Below are positions 28,201 through 36,889 of a DNA stretch of 64,000 bases, in pieces. The DNA is taken from positions 1-64,000 of IMG/VR virus record IMGVR_UViG_3300037247_000847. One strand, given 5' to 3'. Position 1 is the stretch's first letter. Each line of letters starts with the position of its first letter. This DNA comes from a virus. The translations under genes were made by a program, and so were the position numbers. The notes beneath the pieces are model-generated. The model had not been told where the DNA came from and ran no database searches. It saw only the letters and a list, made by a program, of their open reading frames with translations.

Positions 28201-29384
28201 GTGCCATCGTGACTGCGGGAACCATCGGGAAACTACTCATAGACGAAATCACCTCCGCTCGCATGGCGACGCTGACAGACTGGATCAACGGTGGAAGGCT
28301 AGATACTATCCTCGATGCTCGCATGGCCGAAGCCTCGATCAGCACGACGGGGGGTGCTGTCGATACGGTAACCAGTGTGACCAACGATGTTGGTATTACG
28401 GCCGCAGCAGTAGACGATATCTGGGATGAGGTACTTTCCATGGCGGCCCACAACGGCGCACAATCCGCTGGTAAGCGTTTGCGGCAAATCAGTACGTCCA
28501 TCACGATAGATGGCACGGTCAACGATGCTTCGGCCTCGACGACGGCATTCGATACGGATTTGACGGGCGCCGACGATTTTTGGAATGACGCTTTAATAAT
28601 CTTTACTTCCGGGGCGCTTGCAGGTCAATCCAGGCCAATACTCACTTATGTAAATGCCAGCGGCCGGATAACGGTTGATGAGGCGTTGACGTCGGCCCCG
28701 GCGAATGGTGTAGAGTTTGTTATCGAGTCTACCCATATTCATCCAATCGCGCAAATCACTGCCGGTGTTTTGGCGGGTAGTCTGTCGAGCGAGACGACAG
28801 CCGGGACGCTTAGTAAGGCAATCTCGGATATTGAAACCGACACAGCGGAGATTGGCACGGCGGGGGCGGGTCTGAGCAACATTGACCTCCCCGATCAAAC
28901 GATGGACATAACCGGCAGTCTTTCCGGATCGGTCGGTAGTGTGACGGGAGCAGTAGGTTCGGTGGCGGGCAATGTCGATGGCAACGTGACGGGCTCTGTC
29001 GGATCGTTGGCGGCGCAAGCCAAAGCTGATGTCCAGGCCGAAGTTGATACATCCTTGGCAAGCTATGACGGTCCGACTAATGCCGAGATGGAAGCCCGCA
29101 CCCTCGACGCTGGCCCGCTTGCCCAGCTTAGCCAGAATCTTGACAACTGTTTAACGGGCACCGCGTCCGGCACGCCGACGACCACCACCATGGTTTCGGA
29201 TATTGGGGTGACGGTGGACGATCAATTCAACGGTCGTATCATCACCTTCGATGACGATACGACGACAGCGGCGCTCCGGGAGCAGTCCACGGACATAACC
29301 GGGTGTACGGCATCCAGTAACACCCTGACCTTTACCGCGCTGACCACCGCTCCGGTTAGTGGTGACACGTTTGTAATTACCTGA
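25245..29384 (+). CDS. Giant fibre/appendage protein (1379 residues)
   Basis: An N-terminal domain like that of the preceding gene (residues 1-110) is followed by mosaic repeats. The module AGAGLTDLGGMSDGMKAEVE with ANDALVAQKLDHLVA occurs twice (about 26,385 and 27,830) and in part once more (28,855). A second module, about 90 residues, ending in TFT..TAPVSGDTFVI-like strands, occurs three times. A long beta-helix-like middle (27,050-27,700) could bind glycan. Such proteins make the adsorption apparatus. The codon use is GC-rich. Confidence 0.7.
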   Translation: MSLDRVKGDTFTFRFTTRAFATGMPTVLAGSPVLSAMEDAVDTPFTTGVSFTASSVAGLNLCTIDSSQADFEAGKEYDVYLSAGTVDSVSVIGEVVGHFSLSREAAAVDLANGTDGLSALKTIVDAIQTVTNKFAFTVANQVDCNLLRWIGVAPAALVTQKVQTDVAAISGDINAANVLGDWLNRGKISTADAGGSTTTLVDTALGAGVDDKWNGMLLLFTSGSNLNYTAITTDYDSASATLTFTPAVPFAVTGGTYVLVPGLSWSDLQAALGDVQSVTDLKDFADAGYDPGSNKITGCTLTDTVTTVTNQLSAATIGNQVWDTDATGRQSAGTFGQAIGDPGANAETMYDAVVTDAAGTNIAADIIVIEGQTDDIGVAGAGLTDLGGMSDGMKAEVESEANDALVAQKLDHLVAVAENDDPVDDSIFAKIADAGTGTSDWSAFIPAEDSLRAISEQVRNVGSGAAGAVNIEAIEDNSGGAIIDGVVKVGTITGDFNNLDAEDGSIVSILHDNDVIDYVVGYQVGGSRTATFASVTVNVNGNNDEIAVKAFDHVSTWDVIGIVDGSGGSTYQNENFPLLVKHTGTGAELGKVYIRYATDTTTPALLEIDKGLVLATNIGQSSGYANGQIWVDTVSGVAGTEAYVNGTADNPVRTWADALTLSAAVGLTDFHIINGSTIQLSANSDNHSLFGDNWILDLNTQSVDGAHFAGAIVSGTFTGTPEFSHCEINALTGPSAHLDDCALNNTITANAVGDWVFHDSKSNIAGPTTPIFDFGTDVGVSSNVIFADHQNGIEFRNYNNSGTDLLSLSGVGQVIYAASSSGSVQQRGDWKVTNTGGVTIVEDDNTANLAAVLVDTIEIGTAGAGLTDLGGMSDGMKAEVESEANDALVAQKLDHLVAAADGDDPVNGSIMSHIVSVTEDWSTFVPSTDSLQALRDRGDAAWITATGFSTHNAAAVWSVATRALTDKVGFSLSTAGILAIWHQAVSAIVTAGTIGKLLIDEITSARMATLTDWINGGRLDTILDARMAEASISTTGGAVDTVTSVTNDVGITAAAVDDIWDEVLSMAAHNGAQSAGKRLRQISTSITIDGTVNDASASTTAFDTDLTGADDFWNDALIIFTSGALAGQSRPILTYVNASGRITVDEALTSAPANGVEFVIESTHIHPIAQITAGVLAGSLSSETTAGTLSKAISDIETDTAEIGTAGAGLSNIDLPDQTMDITGSLSGSVGSVTGAVGSVAGNVDGNVTGSVGSLAAQAKADVQAEVDTSLASYDGPTNAEMEARTLDAGPLAQLSQNLDNCLTGTASGTPTTTTMVSDIGVTVDDQFNGRIITFDDDTTTAALREQSTDITGCTASSNTLTFTALTTAPVSGDTFVIT

Positions 29385-29545
29385 TGGCAATTTCCGCAGC
29401 ACGTGTTACTCGGTTAGGTATGAGTGGGTACATGACCAAGCCTTACGGTAGTTTTGCGGGGAAGACACCCACCGTTCCACCGCTAGCTGTTGTGCAACGT
29501 ATCCGTGGCTTTACACGTAATATCGGAAGACTTATGAACCCATGA
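29384..29545 (+). CDS. 53-residue hypothetical protein
   Basis: A short ORF, too small for routine calling, starting MAISAARVTRLGMSGYMTKP and ending in RGFTRNIGRLMNP. Its ATG overlaps the stop of the giant fibre protein (TGATG). Basic with Gly/Pro turns. It is probably a small structural or chaperone peptide of the fibre locus. Confidence 0.5.
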   Translation: MAISAARVTRLGMSGYMTKPYGSFAGKTPTVPPLAVVQRIRGFTRNIGRLMNP

Positions 29546-29557
29546 TGGGAGACTAAC

Positions 29558-29854
29558 ATGGCTACACTCTTTTTCACAGTGTTTTTGGGAGCAGTTGAGA
29601 CTGCTAGTGGTGATCCAATCCAGGAGGATAAGGTTACTATTGGAGCGGGTTCACTTCAGTCGACTGTTATAGATGGAACTGGTAGGAAACGTCGACGTGT
29701 ACGGGTCTTTGCTGATACGAACTGTTTTGCGACGTGGGGGGAGAGCCCGACTGCAAAGGACGATGGCACTGCCGGACGCGCATTGGAAGCTGGTTCTGCT
29801 GAATACTTTGATATTGAGGCAGGTCACAAGATTGCTGTCATTGAGCGTACCTAA
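29558..29854 (+). CDS. Small beta-rich virion protein
   Basis: 98 residues, all-beta pattern (LFFTVFLGAVETASGD, RRRVRVFADTNCFATWG, AEYFDIEAGHKIAVIERT). Small proteins of this layout often decorate phage capsids. SD GGGAG before ATG. Not recognised beyond that. It is close to the coiled-coil protein and 2 kb ahead of the portal. Confidence 0.6.
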   Translation: MATLFFTVFLGAVETASGDPIQEDKVTIGAGSLQSTVIDGTGRKRRRVRVFADTNCFATWGESPTAKDDGTAGRALEAGSAEYFDIEAGHKIAVIERT

Positions 29855-29880
29855 TTGGTTAATATGGAGGAACATGTAAA

Positions 29881-30531
29881 ATGGTAGGATCTGTCGGAAT
29901 GGTTAGGGGTCTTTCTCGTCCTGGTTCATTGGTAATCCAGGAGGCACTCAATCTCCTTTCAGCTTTAGGTGGTGATAGTGAGGGAACTACTACAAAGCTG
30001 CTAATGGAGATGAGAGGTGTTCAAGATAACAACTTGATTGTGTTAGCAAATGCTAAAACAGCAGTAGTAGAAGCTAACAAACGTGAAGCTGAGGTTGTCG
30101 AGGAGGAAGCCGAGCTGGTACGAAATCTTAGGGAGGCAGAAGAGTTATATGCTGGCCGTCTCTCAGATATTGTCAATAGTGAGGAGGGACTTCAACGTAG
30201 GGTGGAGGAAGTTGATGCTCGGGTAAGTGAGGAGAATAATAGTATCAGGGAACGTGAAGGTGAATTGGATCGTAAGCTGGGGGAGTATCGAGAATCTCTT
30301 CGTACGAGTAAAGAGGAACTTGTAAGAAGGGAGAATATACTCAAAGAAGATAGGGATGCTTTAAAAGAACTTGAATCTTCCCTCAAGAATCGTGAGGAAG
30401 ATATCAAAAGTGTTGAAATAACACTGGATGATCTTCAGGTCTCACTGGATGAACGCAAGTTGGAGCTCGATAAGAGAGACGCGCGTGTGCTTGCTGCTAT
30501 GGAAGGTAGGGTTGTTGTCGAGGGAAGATAA
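29881..30531 (+). CDS. Coiled-coil protein
   Basis: 216 residues. After residue 55 it is a long charged coiled coil (EAEVVEEEAELVRNLREAEE.. to the end), typical of scaffolding or structural rods. Good SD (ATGGAGGAAC). Its end overlaps the start of the next reading frame by about 17 bases. A scaffold-like role ahead of the portal is possible. Confidence 0.65.
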   Translation: MVGSVGMVRGLSRPGSLVIQEALNLLSALGGDSEGTTTKLLMEMRGVQDNNLIVLANAKTAVVEANKREAEVVEEEAELVRNLREAEELYAGRLSDIVNSEEGLQRRVEEVDARVSEENNSIREREGELDRKLGEYRESLRTSKEELVRRENILKEDRDALKELESSLKNREEDIKSVEITLDDLQVSLDERKLELDKRDARVLAAMEGRVVVEGR

Positions 30532-30787
30532 GCTCCCTATCACGATCTCTCGACCAACTTGGTTGGGGAAGGTCACAGGTAGGTCTGTTTCAGAAGTAGA
30601 GCTTAAGGATGCAAAGGAGCATATTGAGGCAGATCCTGACTATGCTCGTAATGGTTGGACACCGGAGACTCTCGCTATTTATTTCAAGGAGCGTCGTGAG
30701 GCGCAGTCAAATACTGTGTTACACCGACAGAAGGTAAAACCAACTCGTACACGAGGATGGCATAATGCTCATAAATGGAGAAGGTAA
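30515..30787 (+). CDS. Hypothetical small basic protein (TTG start)
   Basis: 90 residues read from TTG 30515, with GGAAGG eight bases upstream; no ATG is available without running far into the coiled-coil gene. The alternative is a +1 frameshift product of that gene. The protein has an ordered middle (EVELKDAKEHIEADPDYARN) and a basic tail (TRTRGWHNAHKWRR). It overlaps the next gene. Confidence 0.5.
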   Translation: MSREDKLPITISRPTWLGKVTGRSVSEVELKDAKEHIEADPDYARNGWTPETLAIYFKERREAQSNTVLHRQKVKPTRTRGWHNAHKWRR

Positions 30788-31229
30788 AGAGATAGAGTTC
30801 GCGATATGGTATGATGCTAATGAACATTTAGACCCAATAAACTCATGTGGTGAATCAATCAAAGATGCGTTGGGTGCTATATGTGTCAAGAATAAAATTG
30901 GTCACGGTAAGATTAGTTATGAGATTTTAAAGCCTGGAGATGATCGTGTACCATCTGTTCCGCTTTGGTTAGAGACTACCAATGGTGCTATCCCTAGATT
31001 ACTGGTGGCTACTACTGAGACGTCAAATTGTCTTTATCAGGGACCGATAGGTATTATTGGAGATTTAGACAAGAAGGATATAGCTCGGTTGAGGGTGATA
31101 GTACAACGAGTACATCAGAAATTTCATCCTAAAACTACCCCTCTAACCGATCCAGAATGTGATAAGATTATTGACCAACAAGGTATGGATGTTGTAATGG
31201 ATCAACTTAGGTCCAGTACTGTTAATTAG
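30765..31229 (+). CDS. Hypothetical protein
   Basis: 154 residues, alpha/beta (IEFAIWYDANEHLDPINSCG; GPIGIIGDLDKKDIARLRVI), starting inside the end of the preceding gene. No motif recognised. Position ahead of portal and scaffold suggests a head-assembly or connector role. Confidence 0.55.
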   Translation: MLINGEGKEIEFAIWYDANEHLDPINSCGESIKDALGAICVKNKIGHGKISYEILKPGDDRVPSVPLWLETTNGAIPRLLVATTETSNCLYQGPIGIIGDLDKKDIARLRVIVQRVHQKFHPKTTPLTDPECDKIIDQQGMDVVMDQLRSSTVN

Positions 31230-31269
31230 GGTTGAGTAGTTAGCAGCCGAACTGAAAGGATAAAATATC

Positions 31270-32067
31270 ATGGGACACGCTAAGGACATGGTCCCGGCAT
31301 TGATGATGCCTGGAGAGTTTGCCGTCCCGCCGGACCGGCTGACGCCTGAAACGCTTGCGGCCATCAAGTCTGATTTGAAAGCCAACGGTATTGCCTTCGA
31401 TGACCACATCGTCGGCAGTCCGTCGGTCCCCATCGATCCCGACTCCGGCCTGCCGATGTTCAATGGTGGTGCCGGTGGCGGTGCCGGTAGCGGTCTCGGT
31501 GGTGGTAGTAGAGGTGGTCGGGACCGTGGCGGACGCGCTGGTGGTGTTGGTACCGCGAATGTAGGTGGTGGTTTCAGTAGCACTTCCGCGAACAAGGCTC
31601 GAGCAGAGAGATCACAGAGCCCATCGAAAGCACTTGGCCTAGATCCTATTTCAGCGGCTGCTATTCCTGGTATCGGGGCAGCTGATCTCGCACATAGTCT
31701 TGCTAAGGCAATTGGGCCAGCAATTCAAGGAGCCTTCGAAAGTGTCTTCGGGGTAAAAGGAACTGCTCCTGCTATTGATACAAGTTTCACCGATGTCCCT
31801 GGTGTTGATGACAGGCCTGATCGCCGCCGTGTGAGAAGTTCAATTCTCCTTGCGGACGCACTTGGGAAGATTACACCTATAACAGCCAATGCAGAGAATG
31901 TTGTAAATACCCCTACTTCAGCAGACAAAGCTGCTGAACGAGTACGTTTAGCAGCGAAAAAGAGAAGAGGCAGACGTGCATCGATCTTAGCTAATATTAG
32001 TGAAGAGGAGGCTCAGTTGACTAATATTAGTCGTCCAGGAGCTGGTTCGCTGACCTTTGGTGGTTAG
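31270..32067 (+). CDS. Gly-rich hypothetical structural protein
   Basis: 265 residues. The first 75 form an ordered start (MGHAKDMVPALMMPGEFAVP), then a Gly/Arg linker (GGAGSGLGGGSRGGRDRGGR), then a helical, Ser/Ala-rich part. The start region is GC-rich while the second half matches the AT-rich portal, so the N-terminus may have been joined on. SD GAAAGGAT. It ends four bases before the portal ATG; probably a head protein. Confidence 0.55.
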   Translation: MGHAKDMVPALMMPGEFAVPPDRLTPETLAAIKSDLKANGIAFDDHIVGSPSVPIDPDSGLPMFNGGAGGGAGSGLGGGSRGGRDRGGRAGGVGTANVGGGFSSTSANKARAERSQSPSKALGLDPISAAAIPGIGAADLAHSLAKAIGPAIQGAFESVFGVKGTAPAIDTSFTDVPGVDDRPDRRRVRSSILLADALGKITPITANAENVVNTPTSADKAAERVRLAAKKRRGRRASILANISEEEAQLTNISRPGAGSLTFGG

Positions 32068-32071
32068 AATA

Positions 32072-33757
32072 ATGGCTAGTAATTTGGTAAGAGCGAAACG
32101 CCGTATAGAGCGTTGGAGGAGTTTTAAGACCAATAAAGGTCAGTGGTTGTCACACTGGGAGGACCTTGCACGTCTTATGTTGCCAAGACGTATGGGATTT
32201 ATTACTCAGATGACAGAGGGTGAGCGTCGTACTGAAGAGATTTATGACTCTACTGCTATGCGTGCTGCTCGAGGTCTAGCCAATGCTGTGGGTCAACTAC
32301 TTCGGCCTGAGGGAGAAAAGTTTTTCTTTATCCGAGCTGAGGATGACGGATTGAACCAATCTGATGAGGTCCAAGATTGGTTAAAAAGATCTGAGGACCG
32401 TCTTCATAATTCAATTTTCAATCCCAAAGCTAGATTTAGACAAGCCACTGGTGAAGCCGATATGGACTTGGTAGTTTTCGGTACAGCTGTTAATTTTGTA
32501 GGGCTATCACGTAAGGCACGACGTCTAAAGTTTCTTACCATAGACCTCAAGGATGTTGACATAGTTCTTGATGAAGAAGGTAATCCAGACACGGTTTTTC
32601 AACATCGACGTTTTACCTTGAGACAAGCAGGGCAGAGATTTACTAAAGAGAGATTGAGTGAGGATCTTAGAAGACGTCTTGAAGATCAGAGTGATGCTAA
32701 TCTCGATACGAAATATGACTTCTTACGTGTCGTAGAGCCGCGTGCAAATGGTAAGGTCGACGCTGCCTTGGCGCGAAACATGCCATTTACAAATGATTGG
32801 ATAGAGATCGATTCAGCGCATGAAGTAAGTGAAGGGGGTTTTAGAGAATTCCCGTTTGTAATCCCTCGTTGGGACACTTCTTCTGGAGAAGTCTATGGTC
32901 GTAGTCCTGGTATGATAGCTCTACCAGATAGTGAGACGTCTAATGCTATGTCTGAGACTATTTTAGTAGCAGGACAAAAGGCTGCTGACCCACCATTTTT
33001 TGCACCGAATGATAGTTCATTTGATGCCATAAATTCATTTTCTGGTGGAATATCCTATTATGATGTGGATACTGCAGTACAACTTCGTGGTAATCCCTTT
33101 TTCTCTATGAAAAATGATTATAACTTACCAATTACAAGAGATATGCAGTTTGATACTCGTCAACAGATAGAAGCAGCATTTTTTAAGAACGTATTTAATC
33201 TACCTATACGTGGGCCAGAAATGACAGCTACTGAGGTGATTACTCGTAAGGAAGAGTTTATTCGGGAGATGGGTGCTACATTTGGTAGGCTCGAGAGTGA
33301 TTATTTAGCTCCTCAAGTTGAGAAATCTTTTAGTCTATTACTTAGGGCTGGGGAATTTGACCCCATCCCAGAAATACTGTTAGAACGCGACGTGCGTTTT
33401 GAATATACGTCACCAATTAAGAGGATTCGTGAGCAGGCTGAAGCGGCTGCTACCAGGTTGTGGGTACAGGAGTTAATAGAGCTAGAACCTATCAAACCAG
33501 AAATCATGGATAACGCGAACTTAGACGAAGTTGCTCGTCACGCGGCTCGTGCTCTAGACCTACCAACAGGTGTGGTTACGTCACAAGATGATGTAGTAGA
33601 AATAAGAACCCAACGTGCAGAAGCAGAGAGTGATGCTCTTGAACGAGAAAGGGTTGCTCAAGAAGCAGGGATCGCGGCTACTGGTGGTAAGGCAGTTAAG
33701 GATATAAGTCAGGCTTTGGAGGGGGTTTCCCCTGAAGCTTTGCAGGAGATAGTTTAA
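32072..33757 (+). CDS. Portal (head-tail connector) protein, podovirus type
   Basis: 561 residues from ATG 32072. The N-terminal part reads RRIERWRSFKTNKGQWLSHW, then the conserved ETILVAGQKAADPP segment and the FSGGISYYD tunnel-loop region, then MTATEVITRKEE, the hallmark of T7-like portals. The ring of twelve subunits is the DNA gate at one vertex and the dock for terminase and tail. The segment at about residues 284-330 and the MTATEV motif recur in small genes near the terminase. Length fits the family. Confidence 0.92.
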   Translation: MASNLVRAKRRIERWRSFKTNKGQWLSHWEDLARLMLPRRMGFITQMTEGERRTEEIYDSTAMRAARGLANAVGQLLRPEGEKFFFIRAEDDGLNQSDEVQDWLKRSEDRLHNSIFNPKARFRQATGEADMDLVVFGTAVNFVGLSRKARRLKFLTIDLKDVDIVLDEEGNPDTVFQHRRFTLRQAGQRFTKERLSEDLRRRLEDQSDANLDTKYDFLRVVEPRANGKVDAALARNMPFTNDWIEIDSAHEVSEGGFREFPFVIPRWDTSSGEVYGRSPGMIALPDSETSNAMSETILVAGQKAADPPFFAPNDSSFDAINSFSGGISYYDVDTAVQLRGNPFFSMKNDYNLPITRDMQFDTRQQIEAAFFKNVFNLPIRGPEMTATEVITRKEEFIREMGATFGRLESDYLAPQVEKSFSLLLRAGEFDPIPEILLERDVRFEYTSPIKRIREQAEAAATRLWVQELIELEPIKPEIMDNANLDEVARHAARALDLPTGVVTSQDDVVEIRTQRAEAESDALERERVAQEAGIAATGGKAVKDISQALEGVSPEALQEIV

Positions 33758-33768
33758 GGAGAAAAAAC

Positions 33769-34053
33769 ATGGCGGCAGATGAACAATTCTGGATTAATCG
33801 AGCGCAAACAGCAGAGGCTAAGTTGGCTACACTCAAGGAGAACCTTGAACCAGCACTGGAACGGGTGAAGAAATTCAAGGCAAACTTTGGTATTCGTGAA
33901 AAGTCTGACGGCTCTATTGATATTGACTTTGAGAAAATGGTTGATAAATTAGGCCCAGAGGCCAGTTTGGAATTGAGATCCGTTATTAATGATAAGTATA
34001 CAATTCGCCCTCGGCGTCACTTGAATCCGCAGATACACATGAATGCTTCTTAG
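33769..34053 (+). CDS. Hypothetical helical protein
   Basis: 94 residues, mostly helical (MAADEQFWINRAQTAEAKLA), with a basic end. SD AAGGAG. Lies between portal and scaffold; small helical proteins here often help head assembly. Not recognised. Confidence 0.6.
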   Translation: MAADEQFWINRAQTAEAKLATLKENLEPALERVKKFKANFGIREKSDGSIDIDFEKMVDKLGPEASLELRSVINDKYTIRPRRHLNPQIHMNAS

Positions 34054-34057
34054 TAAG

Positions 34058-34357
34058 ATGGACGAATATCTAGAGCTTCTAGCTGATCTTTCTGTTCCAG
34101 AGGACTATGATAGTGTGGATCGATACAACGATTTCCGAAAGGTCTTTTTAGAGACTGATCCAGGTCGTAGAGTGCTTAAACAGATATTAGGATGGGGTAG
34201 TTTGCTTAAAGTTCATCCTATGAGATCCCCAATCGATCCATATATGACAGAACGATTAGAAGGACAACGCAATCTCTCGTTAAAGATATTTGCCATTATG
34301 TTGGTCAAACCTAAGAAAAAACCAGATAGGCAGGCTACAGTATCGAAGGAGGAATGA
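34058..34357 (+). CDS. Bbp19-like phage protein
   Basis: 99 residues from ATG 34058 (an ATG at 34043 overlaps the preceding gene). DFRKVFLETDPGRRVLKQIL resembles the conserved core of the Bbp19 family found next to portal/scaffold genes in podoviruses. Function not known. C-terminal Lys-rich tail. Confidence 0.6.
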   Translation: MDEYLELLADLSVPEDYDSVDRYNDFRKVFLETDPGRRVLKQILGWGSLLKVHPMRSPIDPYMTERLEGQRNLSLKIFAIMLVKPKKKPDRQATVSKEE

Positions 34358-34363
34358 ACAGTT

Positions 34364-34567
34364 ATGGCGAAGAAAACAAAGAAGTCTAAATCAGTTGTAG
34401 CAGACGTATCTTCGGACACGGACTTCCATGCCGAGAATGATATGCGTACTCTTATCGACGCTGAGAAGATCAAAAAAGATAAAGGGCGTATGTCTGCTGC
34501 TCTGAAAAAAGGTAAGGAGCAGCGTGTTGCTCTTGAGAGTGTAATAGACAAGAAAAAGGAGACTTAA
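34364..34567 (+). CDS. Small lysine-rich hypothetical protein
   Basis: 67 residues, charged and helical (KKTKKSKSVVADVSSDTD; RMSAALKKGKEQ). SD GAAGGAGGAA. Possibly an accessory scaffold peptide, since it sits four bases ahead of the scaffold gene. Confidence 0.55.
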   Translation: MAKKTKKSKSVVADVSSDTDFHAENDMRTLIDAEKIKKDKGRMSAALKKGKEQRVALESVIDKKKET

Positions 34568-34571
34568 TATC

Positions 34572-35669
34572 ATGGCTGATGTTGGAAGTGCTGCTGCAGC
34601 TACTATAGAAGATCTTGACCTTCTCTCTACTTTGGACGTTGGAGAGGGTGAAGAGAAGGGTGAAGAGAAGGGTGAAGAGAAAGGTGAAGAGAAAGGTGAA
34701 GAGAAGGGTGAAGAGAAGGGTGAAGAGAAGGGTGAAGAGGATCCTAAGTGGTTTGAAGAGGGCATCGAAGATCTGAACCTTAGAAAATTTGCCAGTGGAT
34801 TTGAGACCCAAGACGCTCTTATGGAGACTATGAGTGGATTGCAAAAGGCTCTTGGTGTAGAATCTGTTAAGGACTGGCGAAAAGATATAGAAGATGAACA
34901 GTTAAAAGAGCATGCTTATCGCTTTACCTCACCGGCTGACGTTGTAAAACATCATCTTGAGCTACGTCAGATACTGAGTTCAGCATTGATCCCTCCTAGT
35001 AAGAGTACTAGTAAGGAAGACAAGGAAGTCTTTGCATCCAGATTGTCTAAAATGCTTGGCGTTCCAGAAACGTCAGAGGGTTACGAATTTCCAGCCCCAG
35101 CGAAAGGTGTAGAACTTACGGATGAAGATAAGAAGTCTCGTGCGGATTTGGCTAGTTTCTTTCATCAGATACATCTACCTAAGCCTATGGCAGATGCTAT
35201 TCTTAATCGGGGTGTTGAGGAAGCTGTAGCCGCTAAGATAGCTGACAAGGAAGCTGACGACCGTTTCGCTGAAAAGTCTACAGCGCAACTTGAAGTTGAA
35301 TGGGGTGATGATTATGATGTTAATCGCACAGTTGCGGTCAGAGCCGGTAGAGAACTTTTTGGGGATGAATTTGATGATGTCATGCGGGCGAAATTGTCCG
35401 ATGACCGTCTTCTTATGGATAGTACATTCATGTTGCGCGCTCTTGCGCGGGTTGGTCGCGAGATGAGTGAAGGTAGTATGGATGTTATGACCGAAAATGA
35501 GCGTGACACTATTGACGATCAGGTCAAGGATGTGCGGCAACGCGCTGCTGATGCTAAAGATGAAGGTAACACACGATTGGCTAATAAGCTATTCAAAGAG
35601 GAGCAGGAACTTCTCACTAGGGTCGTTGGTAAAAAGCCAATTGTTGGTAGTGGTGCCCGTACCGTTTAG
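34572..35669 (+). CDS. Capsid scaffolding protein
   Basis: 365 residues, strongly acidic and helical. Residues 25-56 are a perfect GEEK repeat (12-bp unit). The remainder is helical (LEVEWGDDYDVNRTVAVRAG; NTRLANKLFKEEQELLTRVV), as in T7 gp9-like scaffolds that shape the prohead and then leave. It lies between portal and major capsid protein, the classical scaffold place. Followed by structured element E copy 3. Confidence 0.8.
   Translation: MADVGSAAAATIEDLDLLSTLDVGEGEEKGEEKGEEKGEEKGEEKGEEKGEEKGEEDPKWFEEGIEDLNLRKFASGFETQDALMETMSGLQKALGVESVKDWRKDIEDEQLKEHAYRFTSPADVVKHHLELRQILSSALIPPSKSTSKEDKEVFASRLSKMLGVPETSEGYEFPAPAKGVELTDEDKKSRADLASFFHQIHLPKPMADAILNRGVEEAVAAKIADKEADDRFAEKSTAQLEVEWGDDYDVNRTVAVRAGRELFGDEFDDVMRAKLSDDRLLMDSTFMLRALARVGREMSEGSMDVMTENERDTIDDQVKDVRQRAADAKDEGNTRLANKLFKEEQELLTRVVGKKPIVGSGARTV
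34641..34740 (+). repeat. 12-bp tandem repeat (GEEK codons) in the scaffold gene
   Basis: About seven copies of GGTGAAGAGAAG in tandem, with G/A changes only at the last codon. It encodes a flexible acidic spacer and could vary in number by slippage. Confidence 0.9.
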
Positions 35670-35682
35670 TATGACCAATCAT

Positions 35683-35786
35683 CTACCTCCAAGGCCCGCA
35701 GGTAGCGGAGACTAAATTAACGGGGTTTTTACCCTTGAAGGGTCAAATCCTCCCCTGCAGGCCTTGGAGGCGGTCCTAAAATACTA
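35683..35786 (+). ncRNA. Repeated structured element E, copy 3
   Basis: A long stem (CTCCAAGGCC-CGCAGG with CCTGCA-GGCCTTGGAG) encloses the conserved core: CTAAATTA, GGGTTTTTACCC, TTGAAGGGTCAAATCCTC. The outer stem on the 5' side differs from copies 1, 2 and 4 but remains paired. It lies between the scaffold stop and the capsid leader. Confidence 0.75.
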
Positions 35787-35981
35787 TCTAAGCTATTTAT
35801 TAGGTCTTTTCGGTGGCTCCTTACATTATCTATGTAACCCCACTTAAGATCACCGAGGACTCAGACAGCCCACTGATGCGCTAACCACGTTCCAGCATTG
35901 CTGGCCCCCGTGGCTGAGTATTAAGTGCTCCCTGAGTAGAGGTCTTCGCTCTTGCACAATCGCAATAACAGGAGCGAAAAA
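35787..35981 (+). promoter_or_regulatory. Structured leader of the major capsid gene
   Basis: About 195 non-coding bases. CGGTG/CACCG encloses TTACAT/ATGTAA (35811-35859), and CCACG/CGTGG encloses CCAGC/GCTGG (35887-35913). It ends at the capsid SD AGGAG. It could stabilise the abundant capsid mRNA or set translation. No ORF is credible. Confidence 0.45.
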
Positions 35982-36875
35982 ATGAGTACGTCTATCGATC
36001 AGGCATTTATCACCTCTTTCGAGGCGAAAGTGCATGAAGTGTTTCAGCGGAAGGGAGCCTATCTCAAGGATGCCGTCCGTCTGAAAACCGATGTGGTTGG
36101 TGCCACTGCCGTCTTCCAGAAAGTCGGTAAGGGTACTGCTACGACAAAGTCTCGGCATGGTACAATCGTGCCGATGAACCAAGAGCATACAGCACCGTCT
36201 GTTACTCTGCAAGACTTCTATGCAGGTGACTGGGTGGACAAGCTCGATGAAGCGAAGATTAACATCAATGATCGTGATGTGATCGCTTCAGGCGGTGCTC
36301 AGGCATTGGGTAGGAAGGTTGATGACCAGATTACTACGGTTCTCGATACTACTACCCAGGCCGCAGTCACCCTAACCCTTTCCAACAAAGGTAATGTCCT
36401 TGCCTCACTGTTGGAGTTGGTCGAAGCGGTGTGGGCGAATGACGTGCCAAATGATGGGGAGAACTTCGCTGTTATGACACCTCGTCTTTGGTCTCAGGCC
36501 ATGACGCTCGATCAGTTCAACCGGGCGGAGTACGTAGGAGCTGATGGGATGGTCTTCAAGCAGGGACCTAAAATCGGTGTTGCTGCGTGGAAGAACTGGA
36601 TGAACATCAAGTGGAAGATGCAGACTGGGCTTCCTGGAGCTGCTACGGCTTCAGGCAAGTCTTGGGTCTGGAACATGATGGCTATCGGCTACGCTATCGC
36701 GAAGTCGGCAGGTAATGTTGCTGGACGTGAGTCTGTTTCAGCGGACATCACTTGGCACGGTGATCGTGCAGCTCACTTCGTCAACAACATGATGAGTGGT
36801 AATGCTGTCATGATCGACGATACGGGTGTCATTGAAGCAAACTTCAATGATACAACCGCAATCGTTACGTCGTAG
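35982..36875 (+). CDS. Major capsid protein
   Basis: 297 residues from ATG 35982 (AGGAG at seven bases). It follows the scaffold and is the right size for a podovirus capsid protein with HK97 fold. LQDFYAGDWVDKLDEAKIN sits in an early domain, and the rest alternates helices and strands (WANDVPNDGENFAVMTP; DITWHGDRAAHFVNNM). The peptide FYAGDWVDKL is reused in a 41-residue protein at 19.9 kb. Confidence 0.85.
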   Translation: MSTSIDQAFITSFEAKVHEVFQRKGAYLKDAVRLKTDVVGATAVFQKVGKGTATTKSRHGTIVPMNQEHTAPSVTLQDFYAGDWVDKLDEAKININDRDVIASGGAQALGRKVDDQITTVLDTTTQAAVTLTLSNKGNVLASLLELVEAVWANDVPNDGENFAVMTPRLWSQAMTLDQFNRAEYVGADGMVFKQGPKIGVAAWKNWMNIKWKMQTGLPGAATASGKSWVWNMMAIGYAIAKSAGNVAGRESVSADITWHGDRAAHFVNNMMSGNAVMIDDTGVIEANFNDTTAIVTS

Positions 36876-36889
36876 AGGAGGGATAGAAA

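Noticed and set aside
29881-30787. Programmed frameshift joining the coiled-coil gene to the next frame
   Set aside because: The overlap has no obvious slippery heptamer, and a TTG start with SD explains the second frame.
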